A stretch of DNA of 64,000 nt from Numida meleagris (GCF_002078875.1 NC_034412.1:84927491-84991490), one strand, 5' to 3'; positions 13,901-27,510 are shown, counted from the first letter of the stretch. Notes: a model not told the origin generated them from the sequence alone. A program made the numbers and translations.

Positions 13901-14395
13901 CATAGTGGGCTAACTGGCACAGATCAAAGCCATGCCGCAGACTGACTGTCACTGTGGTGCTCTGGGTTGTAGTTTATCCCCATATTATTTAGCAGCACTG
14001 TAACTGTGTCAAGCAGCAGTTCTGATTTAGGGAGAACATTATTCCAACTCAGATTACACACCAGAGTGTAAATAGGACCAGGAGCCCCAAATCAGTATGA
14101 AAACTGGCATGTTCCTTCATGCTGGACTCACAAACCTATGAAGAAGTAAAGGAACTGGCTGGATGTAGAATCCCTTGGGATGCCAGAAAAAGCCGATTTT
14201 GATCAAGTTATACAGACATTAAAAAAATAAAAGTAAATGAATACAATCATTGAACAAGTAAACATGTAAAGGAAGCATTTTATTTATTCTTGTCTCCTCA
14301 GGTCCTTTTCACTGTGGCTTTGCCACAGCCATTAAAATTGGTTGACTTTTTTTTTACATGCTTTGTTTTAGTGTTTATGTCTACCATGTAATGCC
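10941..14395. other. Intergenic stretch, no gene recognised
   Basis: I see no exon-like frame with convincing splice sites or homology. Short open frames, for example around 11262-11652 and 13376-13838, have no family signature. Confidence 0.55.
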
Positions 14396-14466
14396 AGTAA
14401 GTTACATGACAAGATGCAAAGGTTTCAAACAGGCTACTTTATTACTTCTGCAATCAAAACAAATTT
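14396..14466. repeat. Direct repeat, copy 1 (about 70 bp)
   Basis: A segment containing catgacaagatgc and ctactttattacttctgcaa recurs in the same orientation at 15951-16018, with roughly 85-90% identity by eye. The family is not recognised. It could be a short fragment of an uncatalogued repeat or of a local duplication. Confidence 0.7.
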
Positions 14467-16888
14467 TAAATAGCACACTTATGCCTGACTTTTAATTAAA
14501 AATTCATAGTCACCTCTTTGGAAGAGCAAATCTGTCTTTTTGACTTCCCCTGACCAATCCGTTTGAGTGTCTTTGAGTAAGAAGCAATCTTGGGAATCTG
14601 GGTCCTCTTGGATACCACATCAGAAAACCCAGACAGAATATTTACCTATGTGAGGATTATTTTTTTTAATTATGTTCATAAAAATATTTTTCATATTTTT
14701 GTCTGGATAAGCAATTTTGGAAATAGGGGCTAAATCTAAAATGGTCTAGATTAGTCTCCTGAATCTGCCAGTTCCTAGAAAAACAAACTGTGAACCGCCT
14801 TTTGAGATTGGTAGGCTGTATTGCCAACATACTGTTCAGTCTTTTTTTTTTTTTATAAAGATGGACTTGGCCAATATTCTTGTATTCCCCAAATTATATT
14901 CAGCTCCAGTTTGATTCATGTCAGCATGAAACTTGCGTGGCCAAATCAAAGCTACGAACAAGCAACAAGTCAGTAGAAATTAATCCTTACGTAACTAACC
15001 AAGGTGCTGCCTCTGGTCATAGTTATTCATTAAAAAATGAGGGATTTTTTCCCTGGGAAAACTATGATACTACATATTTCAGCCTTCTTAGTCTTTTCAT
15101 GTAGTCAGGGGTTTTGTGATAGATTTCAGTCCAGTTTGCGCATGATTTCTCACCACAATCCTTGAATATTAATCCCAAGAAATGAGTTAATATAGGAATT
15201 ATTTTCCAGCGGTCAGAGAGTTACTTCCCCTCTGCAGCTTGGTGACCAGCCAGGGCACTTCACTGGTACCTATTGCTCCACTCATTCCAGATGGGATGAG
15301 CCTGTCCTCATCATGAGTCCAGATATCCTGTACATTAATGCATTTCTAAACAGCTGTTTGGAGTCCTGCTGTCAGTATTACAAACGTGGTTTGTGCAGCC
15401 CTTAATGTAAATTATCATCTAGGTATTACAAGAAATAATACCGAAAGGTGGCCTCTCTAGGGCAAACCAGACTCCTTGTCCAGGCACGTTATTTGTCTTT
15501 CACTGGTCTCAAGCATATACAGTTGGAGTACAATTTTAAGGTCAATGAGCAGCAACAGAAATCCAACTTGAGGGAAAGCTATGGCATTTTCATGCAACCA
15601 CAGCGTAACAATGTTAAGACAAGTACTGAGATGAAAGATTTGGTGGCAGTGTTAAACCAGGTTATGTGTTGAAAAGGCTCATTCTTTTTGCAATCAGAGA
15701 TACTCTGCATGTAGGTCAAGTGAGCACTTCCTACCTTTCACCCATCTCAATTCCGGAATCGTGACCCCTAGCTGCAAAGTTCTTCTAACAGTAATGACTG
15801 GTTAAATAAAAAGATATGACAGTAAGATCTACAATTTTAAAATCTTGGACTTCTTTATTAGTATACAAGAATTACAACTCTTGCATGTTTTTGAGTGTAT
15901 CAGTATAACATTTGTCCATGTTGCCACGATCAGTCCAAGACTGTTCCTAATAAGTTGCATGACAAGATGCACGGGTTTGAAACAAGCTACTTTATTACTT
16001 CTGCAATTAAATCACATCCATTATTGCATTTTGGTTCAAAAATTAAGCTTTTCCTTGTTCTAGACAGAACTGAGGAATATCTATTTTACATTCTGTTTTC
16101 CTTTTTAAAGAAAAATTAGCACAAATCAGAACAAATTTTAAGCCTTTTGAAACAGCCGACCTACACACCAAACACACCAATCTACTTAAAAGAGAACCCA
16201 CCATAGCATGACTCAGAGGTGTGACAGTTAGGCCCACATAAATTCTTCATTGTTAGGAAACTCTCATTATGTTTAATGAGTTCTACAAGTTCATGTGAGG
16301 TAAAAAGCGGCGTTATGAATGTTCCAGCTATTTTGGAATCTGTGTGTAACAGAAAAAGAATGTTGCGCTCCTTGTATCTTACAGCCGCTCTGCCCATGGT
16401 GGTACAGTGTCAAACACAGGTTACTGAGCTTGCAAAAAAGAAGGACAGCCATGGTGGATCAGTGCTTCTCAAAGGTGGAGAAGCAGGCCCATAGGCCACC
16501 TGTCATGCTTTGGCTGTACAGAGGTACCCAAGAGGACATTAGGGCAATACAGAGCGTGTAAACATTTTGTCCGGTCGTGATCTCTCTCACAGAGATTGCA
16601 TCAGGATACTCCACAGGAAGCCTGTCCTGACATTTAATCTTGAAATTTAGGAATGAAATGAGTCCTTCATCATCTAGAAAAATGTACATATTAATTAACA
16701 GCAGACAGAAAGCCAAGCTGAACATTCAAACTTGCAAAAGTCAAGAGGATATTTCCTTGTGGAGCTCAATTTTAGGGCACTTCACAAAGAGAACAGTAAG
16801 GATGCCCTACGATATTGTATTTGATGTGAGGATAGAATTATTCTTTAGTAATGAATCAACAGGGTTTTCACTGGAAGACTGGGCATAT
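14467..16888. other. Intergenic stretch around the direct repeats, no gene recognised
   Basis: Apart from the repeat copy at 15951-16018, no known element is seen. Several minus-strand open frames of 64-88 codons lie at 16043-16725. One has an acceptor-like TTTTTCTAG just before it on that strand, but I recognise no family. Confidence 0.45.
15951..16018. repeat. Direct repeat, copy 2 (about 70 bp)
   Basis: This is the partner of the 14396-14466 segment, about 1.55 kb away in the same orientation. The shared core includes ctactttattacttctgcaa. Flanking similarity fades on both sides, although scattered matches upstream suggest that the original repeat was longer. Confidence 0.7.
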
Positions 16889-16984
16889 GAGTGACATGTT
16901 TTAGTGGGCATGGTGGTGATGGGTAGATGGTTGGACTAGATGATCTTAACAATCTTTTCCAACCTTAATGATTCTATGATTCAA
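16889..16984 (+). repeat. CR1 LINE 3' end fragment, sense
   Basis: The CR1 tail is clearly readable: TTTTAGTGGGCATGGTGGTG, then GGTTGGACTAGATGATCTTA, TTTTCCAACCTTAATG and the terminal ATTCTATGATTC repeat. About 95 bp remain. The same subfamily tail occurs at about 49435-49669. Confidence 0.9.
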
Positions 16985-18539
16985 TATGTAACACATTGAA
17001 TTAATGTATTTCTAGCTTCACTATCCATCTTCCTAGTCAGCAGCACTCAGTTTTGAGGTCTTGTGATTGAATCTGGCCAGGCAATACTGTGGAAATTGCC
17101 AACCTGTGTTATTGCTCCTCCGCTTGAGTGGGTCATCTGTCACAGCTGCCATCAAAAGGAAGTGATGATCTTCATTTGGTGCATTTGGAGAGAAAATACT
17201 GCATTTGATATGGAATATGGACAGCCCCATATTAACATGTCAATATGCTATTTTTTGTCTTCTTTTAACATAGCTTTTAATATTTCAAGTCATTTTCATT
17301 TAATGCAAATTAGGACATAGTGAAGCATGAAAACAAAGTGAACTGACAAAAATTTCATCTTGTTAAAGAGTGAGATTTGAGCACTGCAGAAGGTTTGTAT
17401 TTCGTATTCACACACAGAGAAATCTGATTTAAGCTTTAGCCTAGTTTTTTTTTATTTAATTCTGTGTTCTCTTTAATTCAAAATTATCTATCCTTACAGG
17501 ATGGCTTGTAGTAAACTTAATCTTGAGATGTGCTAATTAGCTGGTAAGAAAAGCCTAAATTGGACCGAGTTAAAAGATCATCTCTAGCTTACTTTATTTC
17601 TAATGTTTTCTGGCATTTCATTGAATTTTTGAGATATTCTGAAGATAAAAAAAGAATAGCGGAGTCCATACTGAAAGTTCAGGACACTGCAAATTTCATT
17701 AAGTTGATTGGAATTGTATCAGAACCCTAAGGAACATACATCTGAGCCAGTAAGCAGAAGAAAAATAAATGTAGACAGGAAGCCACCTGCCACCTCTGCC
17801 TCTGGTGAGTTTGTGAAACATACCCTCAGCTGTCATAGCCATTTTGGCATCAGCAAATTTCACTGTCCTAGTGTTAAAATCTCTTTTATATGTCAGAGGG
17901 ACCAATCACAGCAGAGATAAATCAGTATAGTGGTTACTGCTTGCTTTACAGATTCTGTGTTAGCTCATTGCCTCTGGCTTTTACAGAAAACTTCTGTGTA
18001 TGTCCTTCTTTTCCTCTACTTTTGGGAAAAAAAAAATAGTTACAGTCTCTCCTGATTCTTCTGGGCTATTTATGAAGGAGTTTTTCAAGCATGCTTGTTC
18101 CTTTACAGTTGGTTGTCTCACAAGGTGCTGCTGAGACCTGCAGGTTAAAAATTTAATCATTAACCAAAAGATTCACAAATGAAAAATACATGTAATCATT
18201 CCTGGTTTCAGCAGGTAATTTTCACATCTACTATTACATTCTGGAGCTAATGACAAAGAAAACATCTTAGATCACCTTTTGTAGAATGTAACAACATCAT
18301 TTACGCTGATATTATACCACCTTAAATGGGGTCGATATCCATATCATTTACAACAACTTAGGTCAATACATGGAAAGATATTGTTACTTTCTGAGTGTCA
18401 AAGAGCAAGATGGAGTTATCCAAGAAAGAGAGATGCAATCTGTTATGTTTTACGTTCTTTATCCTCCAGAATACACATTGAAGCTCCTCTGCTTCCTTGA
18501 GGACTCATTTAGAAATTATTTAGAGCATTTTTCTTCAAA
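16985..18539. other. Intergenic stretch, no gene recognised
   Basis: AT-rich sequence with short open frames on both strands and no recognisable domain, RNA or repeat. Confidence 0.5.
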
Positions 18540-19092
18540 TGAACACCCCAACTTAAAAAGACAATGCCTCCTATTTATTTCTATGGAAACTACAACAGAT
18601 ATAAAGAGAACAATAACACTAACTGGTAGAGAAAATTCTCAGCTACAAAACACTCTTTTTCAACATAGTCACCACAATTAGCTGTGCATATTCACCAGCA
18701 ATGAACAAGGACCTGCATGCTGTGCTCATAAAAAGTCTGCACTAGCACCACTGTCACTGTTGCCACTGCTGAAATGCACCACCCACCGCCTCACTGTGCT
18801 CACATCCAATGTTTGCTCTCTGTAGACATTCAGCAAGCATCAGTGGATGTCAATGGGTGCATTTTTTCTGCATGGAGGAGTTCAATGACACACCTTTTCT
18901 TCATCTGAGCTTCCAAGTTGGACGCCGTTTTGTCAGACGGCCCCTCTCCTGCCATCTGTCACATGGCAACAAACTGTAATGGAATATTGGGAAGGTTCAG
19001 GCTCCACTGCCATACCACCAACACCTGCCTCTACCATCATGGGACAACATAATAAAATATGAGGCATTACTTTCGGACCATCCCTCATACAA
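18540..19092. mobile_element. Mariner-like DNA transposon remnant (Galluhop/Mariner1_GG type), internally deleted
   Basis: Both ends carry the inverted core AATGCCTC (18563-18570) and GAGGCATT (19061-19068), and the flanking sequence is also inverted-similar (CTATTTATT against AATAAAATAT). Inside are segments I associate with the chicken mariner family, such as TTTTCAACATAGTCACCAC near the left end and a terminal ATTACTTTCGGACCA at the right. The span is about 550 bp, less than half of a full mariner of about 1.2-1.3 kb, and no transposase frame survives. It is a non-autonomous or decayed copy. Family assignment is from memory of the terminal motifs; the orientation is not assigned. Confidence 0.7.
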
Positions 19093-22000
19093 AGGAAAAA
19101 TTAACCCAGTTAAAAATGCCTTTTTGGGATGTTAAAAAAAAAAAAAGGATTACAGTACAAAAATGAAGAAAACATTTCCAGCACTCGTAGCAGTGTTTAT
19201 TATTTTTATTGAAATGTGCTTTTCTGTGAGAGTTCTTCGTTTTACATAGCTTTGAGGAGATACTTTAAAAAGTAAAAGCAAAAACTAAAAAACACCTAAA
19301 AAACAAAAACAAAGAGTAATTAAAAATGGAAAAATAACCAAGAAGCATGCACCTCCCTGCATTAACTAAAACAGTAACTGCTTGGGTATTTAAGTAAGGA
19401 AAATTAAAATGGACAAGGTGAGAAATCATTCAAACCAGCTCTACACATTAATATATGTTATCTGAACTGTCCTGTTTTCTCTTGTTCAACGGTTATTCTT
19501 CATCACACTTCCTTTATCAGAAGGAGTTTGCATTTCCTACTCACAGTTTATCTTTTGTAGCATGCATATCAAAAGGAGGATAAATACATATTGCCAACAA
19601 TTCAGGAAGCATTAGCTAATAAAAAATAGTCCGGATTTGTAGATCAAAGTGGTCTTGAACGTCATCAGGATATACAGCTGTAGGAAACTCAGGAAAGTTC
19701 AAGGTAGAGAAATCATTTTCCCCAGGCCATTTTCTTCCTGAAAGTAAGGTGTAAATCCTGTAGAAAGGAGTGTTTTCTTCTCTTTGACTATTATATTTCC
19801 TCTTTGTGTCATTTACTGCGTGTAAGAGGAAAGAAATTCAAGAAGTGGCAGTGGGAAAGTAGCAGAGATGAGGTCAGAGCTGAGTCACGCTCTACCTGTT
19901 CACCTTGGGGCTGTCACTGTTCTATGTAGCTCCAAAAAACAATGCCACATAACTTAAAACATGACACATTTTAACTTTATTAATGTCTTATCTGCTTAGT
20001 AGGATCCATCTATTCTAGAATATTCTCATAGTTTGCCTTTACAGTGAAAATGAAGCCATTTCTGAAAATGAATTGTTTTGGGCTGAACAGAGTCAGCAGA
20101 GCGGTGTGATGGCAACACTCCGCCTTGCCTCCAGAAGGCAGACTGCAGCACTGTCACAGAGCATGCTCTGAGATGCAGGCAACCATTAGAGTGGTTTCTT
20201 GTTGCAGAAGAAAAGCAGGAGACAAAAAGACGTAGTAACGGAGATTTCAAGGAAAAACCCTGTGGTTAAGGCTTATTCAGTGCTCTAATCTCTTAACGTG
20301 TTTGGTTTTTTTCCCCAACAGACTTAGCAGCTGAAACAGAGGATGAAGAGTTTTGTTATTTTTACAGATAAACTTCTCCACACCTTGATCCTATGTTGGA
20401 CTGTCAGGTGTGCCCCTAGGGGCCTTTTGCTGGCTGCAGGGTTTCTGAAAGTGCTTTTTAAATGTGGATGGAGGGAGAGTGGAAGAAAGTGTTCTGCTTC
20501 CTCAGTCGTCTATTGTGCAGCTTATTGCCATGTGCGTTCAGGAATACGCTCTTCTCATTGGAACACTGAAACCTTTTAAAAGCTCAACATGTAGCAATGA
20601 AAATATTTCTCTCACTATTTACAGTGGAGCTTCTGCCCTAGAGACTGCAGCCACTCCTGTCATTTACAAGAAGTTATTCAACTACAGAGCACTTGATTCT
20701 ACACGTTCTTTTAAGCCGGAGTGGGAGAGCCTAGATCAAGTTATATTCTACGCATAGAATTGAAGTACTGTGTTTCTGAATCTGATTGGAAATGACTGAC
20801 CTGAGATGATGGCAGATCCTAGAACTGTGAATCTGAATCCAGTAAAGGGTGAGATAAATGGCTGCTCTACTTGATGCTCGCTCTTAGCAGCTCCTGCAGC
20901 CCCACTCTCCATCTGAGAGCTGATTGCACTCAACAAAGTATTTTTCCATTCCTGAGTCAGAAGAAAAGAACAGGGGCTCTCAGGGAAGAAAATTCCTAAG
21001 ATTTTCTTCAAAGATAAAATATGGAGTTAGTCTAAGACTCCCACATGTTGTGGGATGGTGCTGTTCCATAAACAGCCTGATTTACAGCCATGTCTGCTTT
21101 TCTCCATTTATATTCCCACACACTGTGGTCTCCTTCAAACACAGGATCCATACCAGCCATGTTTGTTCAAGGGTGCTTCCTCAGTCACAGAGGGACAGTG
21201 CTCCTGTTGTAGGAAAAGAAAGAGCTATTAACAATTGGACTGTGACCAGTGAAGCCTTTGAATTTTCGGGAGATAACATAAACAAGAAAATACGTTATTT
21301 AACCCTCAAAATGGGTCTTGGAGCAATAGAACATTTCCTGTATGTGAACAAAGACACTGGCTGTTAGAAGAGAAAGGAGTACAGCATGCACAGGGAGATT
21401 TTGGCAGGAAAGATTAAAAAAATAACTAAGAGGGCTTGGTCCTGAGCCTGACAAAAGTTCAGAGGAGGAACAACATTGCACTTACAGCAGCCTGATAAAA
21501 CCTGGCTTTGCTGGGCCTCAGGGAAGGAATCAGAGGTGAAGGATGCATTGCAAAGAGGGGCACTGCACTTTGGAAATGGAATGGTTTCTAAATGCCCTTC
21601 AGTTTCTTGTTGCTATCCTGACAACAAAAACAAATAGAACGTTTAAAAAAAAAAAAAAACAAACATGTAAAGACTGCCTCTACGCATCCATTTGTTTGCA
21701 TCAGTTGCCTATAAACCAGAGATCACTGATAAATCAGAATGTTCAAACTTTAAAGGGAACTGTGTCAGGCTGAGGGATTACTGCCAGGCTCAGTGCTAGG
21801 CATTGGATCAAGAAGCCTCATCTCCCTGGTGGCAGCTGGAGGTCAAGAGAGTTACTTGATAAGACAGATGTTCACAGCTTCAGGGGCTTGAAGCTCCCTA
21901 AGATGACTGCATCTTCTCATCGCCTGTCAGGGAGTATTCTGCAGGAGAACTCATCCAGACAGTTAAAATGGGAGCCTGCAGATCTGACCTAACAATAATA

Positions 22001-24540
22001 TCCTTGGATTATTTTCAATGATTTAGGCAAAATCATTTGCCTATCATAATGCTGGACAGATTAGTTAACTTTGCTCCTAAATCCTTTTCGTTGTTGTCTT
22101 GATCTTCTTGGAAAAGAGTGAACTTGAGGTAGCAAGCAGGAAATCATAAGCCTCAGTAAACAGTGAGTCTGCAAATGAAAACTGAATATTTATATAATGC
22201 AATATATAAAATGCCTTATGTAATGTAATATCATACTGAATTATGTATTTTTATATTGAATTTACTTTTAATACTTGATTGCAGTTATATATTAAAATAT
22301 CTACTCCGTATTAATTATTTTCAAATACAAAATGTACTGATGTAATAAGCAACAGAAAATTATGCAACTAAAGACTCTGACACGAGAAAAGCTGTACCAA
22401 GCTTTTACATTTTGCAGGCTTCTCCATAAATGATCTTTTCAGAACTTAATTGGTAAAAACTCAGTGAAAAGGAATGAGATACTTCATTCATTAGCATTTT
22501 GCAGAACCCAGATGGAAAGTTTATTATCCAGTATTTAACATATCCTCAGTGATAATCATGGCCTAAAACCAGCAGGCTTTGAAATCGCTCAGATTTCACC
22601 ATTGTGGTTTGAATACAGCAGCTCTGAGATGTTCTCCATAGACGAGAAACCAAGGCTTGTGTCCTTGGAGCTTAGCTTCTGTCTTTACAGACAGATCCTC
22701 TTTGCATCCTTGCTAAACATCCAGCTCCAAAAACCTCTGAACAAGTCCCCATGAATTCCACTGGAACTGAAGGGAAGCATTTACTTCTAGCCTAGAAATG
22801 AGTAATAGAGGTGGGATGCAATCTGCATCTTTTATTTTCACAGGATAGTATAAATAAGGAATCATTTTTCATGAAGTGAAAGCTCAAGTGTAATTTAATT
22901 GTGTGGTTATTGAAGTCAAAGGGGAGAACTGCATATAAAAGAAACTCATGATACTGAGAACAAAGTTTATGTTTTTATTGCCTATAAACTGTGACTTCGC
23001 TACTTAAAAATATATATCTTTGTGTTTCATTGTATAAATGTCCCTTTTATTTTTAGTTCGTGTGATGTTACATGGAATTTTATTACGAAATATTTAATAT
23101 AATGTATTTTTGATGTCTGCTGGTAGGTTTTTGGCAAAATCTGTTGATCCCACATCAAGAAACAATTAGCCACATATCTACTACCTGAATCTGTAGTCTA
23201 GTTTTTTCTATTATATGTTTGGAAAGCTGCTAAAAATGTGCTAGAAAAGTTGGGTAGAATAACAGTTCATCTTTATGCAAAATGGGCATGTCTTTTTCTT
23301 ATCATGTGAAGATAACAAGTAAGATTTGGCTCCAAATGGATTGTGTTTCACATGAGTGGTTACTTTAATTCTGAAGCCATTCATTCCCAACAATGACCTT
23401 TAAAAAATCTCCTGTTGTTCAAGAATCCACTCGGAAATATGTTTGAAAGTTCCTGGCAGATGTGACTGACTGGTATGTATCTACAGGTAATTTTACTGTT
23501 CAAATTTGTCATTCAACAAATGCAGCATTTCATAAGATATTATGATCCAAGACATATTTTAACCATTAGTACGAGGTCAAGGCTAGCAGTAAACTGATTC
23601 TCTCTATTGTAGAATTGGAAAGGAGTACTTGATTTTATAATTGTAGACTCTACCATAGTATACATATATATATATAAAATGGGGACTGGTACATTCAGCA
23701 TTAACTTCTGTTTCTCTAAGTAGTTAAGTATTTCACTGTTCAAGCCTTAGATACAGAAGAAGTGAGGATGAAAGTTTTCCTTCCTTGTTCTTGCATATCA
23801 GTGGATGCTCTCTACAGGCATTTCTTCCAAATTCACATTCATCTTGCAATAAAGTGTAAAGGGTCAGCACGGATTCCCTTGGGTCCTTGGCCTTCCATAT
23901 ATTTCGGCTATTAGAACAAGCGAGTACACTACTAACACTGCCAGCTTCGAGGTCAGCAATAATATATGTGTGTTAGAAAACTGTAGGTATTGCCAGCCTG
24001 CTAACCACATTAGCTTGTGTTTATATTTTCTCAGCCAAATCAGAGAAAGATGTGCAATTATCCATAATAAAATCATCAAGCAATAAAGAACAGTAGCTTT
24101 TCCAGTAAACATGTTTCCTTATGCCTTTACAAATGCCAAGTCTGACTAAGTAGTCCGACTCAGAGTAGGAGGAGAATACCGTGATCAAAGTGCTTACAAA
24201 GCGCTCTAATTTTCAGTGAATCACTTTTACAGATAGAGCAAAAGCAGCCATCATTGCCTCTCAAATGTGCCTAATAAGTACAAAATCTCCTTCTATAAAC
24301 AGGAAACTGAAGGAAAAGAAGATCCACCACAATTTGACATGGAAGCAGCCTACACCATTTCAAAACAGGACTGAAGGTGTCATTGGAATCATGCAGATGT
24401 GTTCTCATTTTCAGTTTTCCCACTCCTCTTTATTCCTGAAGGGAAAAATCAGAAATCTCAAGTTACTCTGCATACTTTGTGAGAAAGGGTGGTACACTGG
24501 GAGAAGATCTCTCCCTGGAGCAGAAAACAGCCCTCTTTGA
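19093..24540. other. Intergenic stretch, no gene recognised
   Basis: No supported exon was found. Two overlapping frames at 20343-20757 and one at 20924-21367 (147 codons) are open but have no family signature. A poly(A) run lies at about 21645-21659, and a very AT-rich tract spans about 22180-22330. A (TA)n tract is listed separately. Confidence 0.5.
23664..23676. repeat. Short (TA)n tract
   Basis: About six TA dinucleotide units in an AT-rich context. Confidence 0.8.
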
Positions 24541-24614
24541 ACAGAGGAGATCAAGTGACCTCTGGGGGTCCCTTCCAGCCTCAGCCACTCTGTGATTTTG
24601 TGATTCTGTGATTC
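24541..24614 (+). repeat. CR1 LINE 3' tail, sense
   Basis: GGGGGTCCCTTCCAGCCTCA is followed by CACTCTGTGATTTTGTGATT and another CTGTGATT unit. This is the CR1 3' UTR ending with the characteristic 8-bp TTCTGTGA-type tail. It is 5'-truncated to under 100 bp; the left boundary is uncertain. Confidence 0.85.
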
Positions 24615-27054
24615 ATGGATTAAAACAGAGACACACCTTTTTGAAAAGGAAAACAAGGGAAGAAAATGGTCATTGGCCACACAAAAAGGAAGGAAAGAAA
24701 ATGTCATAAGAGCCTGAGGAAGAATGTCAAAGACTTCTCTAGGAGCTCTGATTTGTGTGGACAGGAAGGTTTCATGCCTTCATTTGAACCTCTAAAAATA
24801 TAATTTTCAGATGAACTGATAAATCCAGTGTACATAAACCAGAGGAGCAGGATTTGAAAAAAGCCCAAATATGGACTCAGAATCTTTGAGTTAATTCAGT
24901 GACTTTTTAAAATTTAATGCTGTACCTTTTCAGTGTTAGGTGCCTCTCTTCCCAAAATAAAAACTCTGGAGTGGTCTTTAATAAATAGTAGCTGTTCATT
25001 GTGACCTGTACATCCAATTGGATCAAGAAGTTATTTCTTCATCTGAGGATTACGTTTTCACCTTCTGTCTTCTCTAACCTTTCGTTTTTTTGTATTGCGT
25101 TTCACATTTATTTCTCTGAGACATTCTGAGTTTGAATTTGTACCTAAACATATTTGCTTCATTTGCACAAAAGAGACACTTTAAGGCAGACAGATAGGAG
25201 AGGTCAGGACTTGACAAGAGCTCCTAACTTTGAAAAATCAGATCATCTCCAGTTAGGTCTTCAGCATGACATGCTGGTGAATAAATTTACAATATCTTTG
25301 CCTCAGTTTCCTCATCTTTAAACAAGGATTGATTATACATGTAAAAATATTCATGTACTTCAATGATGTGTAATTCAAGTGCCTAATATTCTCTCAACCT
25401 GAATATTTTTTGAATTTAAACAATACTTGAATATCCACCCAGGGTTCATTTCTACCAGAGGGAAAAATTTCCCCTCCATTTCTATGTTCTTCCACACAAA
25501 ATCAAAATATTCTGTGGTTTTACCTGTCAGCAAGCTGCTGTCTGAAGAGCACTGTGCTGGGACATAGGTGAGATACCAGAAACCTCAACTACTGTGCAGT
25601 ATGGAGTAGAAATGATCGTCTGCATTTGAGTGCAGAATGGTGCTGGCAGTAAAAGGGACTGAACAGCTGAAGAAGAGCAAGCTGGCTGTGGGAGAAGTAA
25701 ATGGGAAGCAGGTAATTCAGAACCAAACAGGAAAGATGAGAGAGTCACGAGTGTTGTCATGAGCAGAGGGCACTGAGTGGCCAGGAGGGCTGTCACCCAG
25801 TTTCTTACCAGTCATGCCAGGGTAAGGAAGAGCTGAGTGGCACTGTGTAAGGAGGGTGAGAACTTCAGTGGATGAGGGCTCTTTCTGAGCATGTTGTATG
25901 TGGGTGACCAATGACAGAGAAGGGATGTGGAGGATACAACAACAATGTTAAATGTAATTGGACTAGAATGGGAAAATAATAAAGCACAAGTAGGAGTAAA
26001 AAAGAGATGAATAACTACTTAATTGAGTAAGCTACAGAATTGCAATGGAATAAATCAGAAAAAGGTTAATTCTAGGGTGGGAGCAGATCTTGACGTTTTT
26101 TTTCCGTGAACTGCTCCTGTTCATCAGCTTCGTAGACTAAATAAACTCTGATGTGAAAACAATCTTAATTATTATCCAACCCTAGCTTCCAGGCCATTGT
26201 CTAAACCTTTATCACAAGCCGTGCTTAGACTGCAGCAATAACTGGCTTTATCTGCTGTGCAGCCAGGGTACAAAATGAAGCAGAAATAAAATATTACTGA
26301 AGGTCATGAGTCTACATTACGTTTGTAATTTGGCAGAGTTCTCAAACACATCCTAGTCCTTCAGTTCCCTGTGTTCTAAAGGGTTTACTAGTTTAGACCT
26401 ATCAATTAACTCTAGAATAATTTTGTTTGTTTTCTGGAATCAAAGTCTCAAACTACTAACTACTGCAAACTACTACCACAGTGATGGAGCTGCTAAAAGA
26501 GTTCTGAATTTTCACTTACCCTTGGCTTAAAAATTTAAAGAAAATATATCTCATAGTCTACTCATAGGTATATCAAGTATGAAAATAAAAAATAAAATAT
26601 GATGGAGAAGTATTTTGTGGAATAAAAATCTGGGAAAAAATAACAAATTAATTGTTCTTTGCATATGTGGGAAAGGTCTATTACAACATATTAGCTAGAA
26701 GTCCAACACTTCAAAATCCAGTGCTGCTTGAAATATTTTTGTGACTATTAATGTGTTTTTCCCAATACTTGGTTTCATTTCCAGATTTAACCAGAAACTT
26801 TTAAGATTTGTATTGTATTCCTCTTTCCAAATCCTGCCTAGATATTTAGACTGGATTTAAAATAGAAATTTGTCAGTGTGACAGTGTCTTCAGCAGGTCT
26901 GTTAGTTTAACTGCTTTTGTAGTCTTTATACACAGGAAATGCTCTAAAATAAATTGAAGTATGACAGCTGTAAAGTTCTTTGGCTGGCATAATTTATTTC
27001 CTTAAGAGGATTTGCATGATATATGTTACCAAACCTTGAGTATTATAAAAATAC
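24615..27054. other. Intergenic stretch, no gene recognised
   Basis: No exon, RNA or repeat that I can name. Minus-strand frames at 25527-25911 overlap each other in different phases and look like chance openings. Confidence 0.5.
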
Positions 27055-27510
27055 TCATCATGAAATCATGAAATAATTTTGGTTGGAAGTAGTGTCTGAA
27101 GTCCACCTAGGCCAGCCTCCTGGACTAGTAATGTGAGGCTAACTCTAGCCTTAACATAGGTCACTCAGAAAACAGAAATTCTCCAGATGCCTCTTCCAGA
27201 TTTCCACCAGCCATTGTGAACACTCTTTTTTGTCATATTTACAACCAAGACTTCCCCTTCTGTATTTGGTGACTGTTGCCTCTGAGAGGAGTTCAGCCAC
27301 GTCCTCTCTAGGCCTCCCCCTTTGCCATCAAGTGGAAGACAGTAACTCAATTCACCGCTAGGCCTCCTCTTTTCCAGACTGAACAAGCCTGGAGTTCCCT
27401 TAGAAACCCTCATAACAGGTTCACTGCCGTTGTCTGAGCTTCCTTCCAATAGCTCATCTCTCTAACATCCCAGGAGACCCAGAGCTTGACACAACACTGC
27501 AGAGGTGCCA
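27055..27510 (-). repeat. Old, diverged CR1 LINE fragment, antisense
   Basis: The left edge (TCATGAAATCATGAAATAAT, then GGTTGGAAG) resembles the complement of a CR1 tail. Further right, CTTTTCCAGACTGAACAAGC and CCCAGAGCTTGACACAACAC are the complement of the CR1 coding end (LFSLEK and the region encoding VQLWG). The order is right for one copy of about 455 bp, but divergence is high, so it belongs to an older subfamily. Confidence 0.7.

Noticed and set aside
20343..21367. Overlapping plus-strand frames near an acceptor-like CCCCAACAG at about 20321
   Set aside because: The frames overlap in different phases and show no family similarity that I can name. One acceptor-like site alone is not evidence of an exon.
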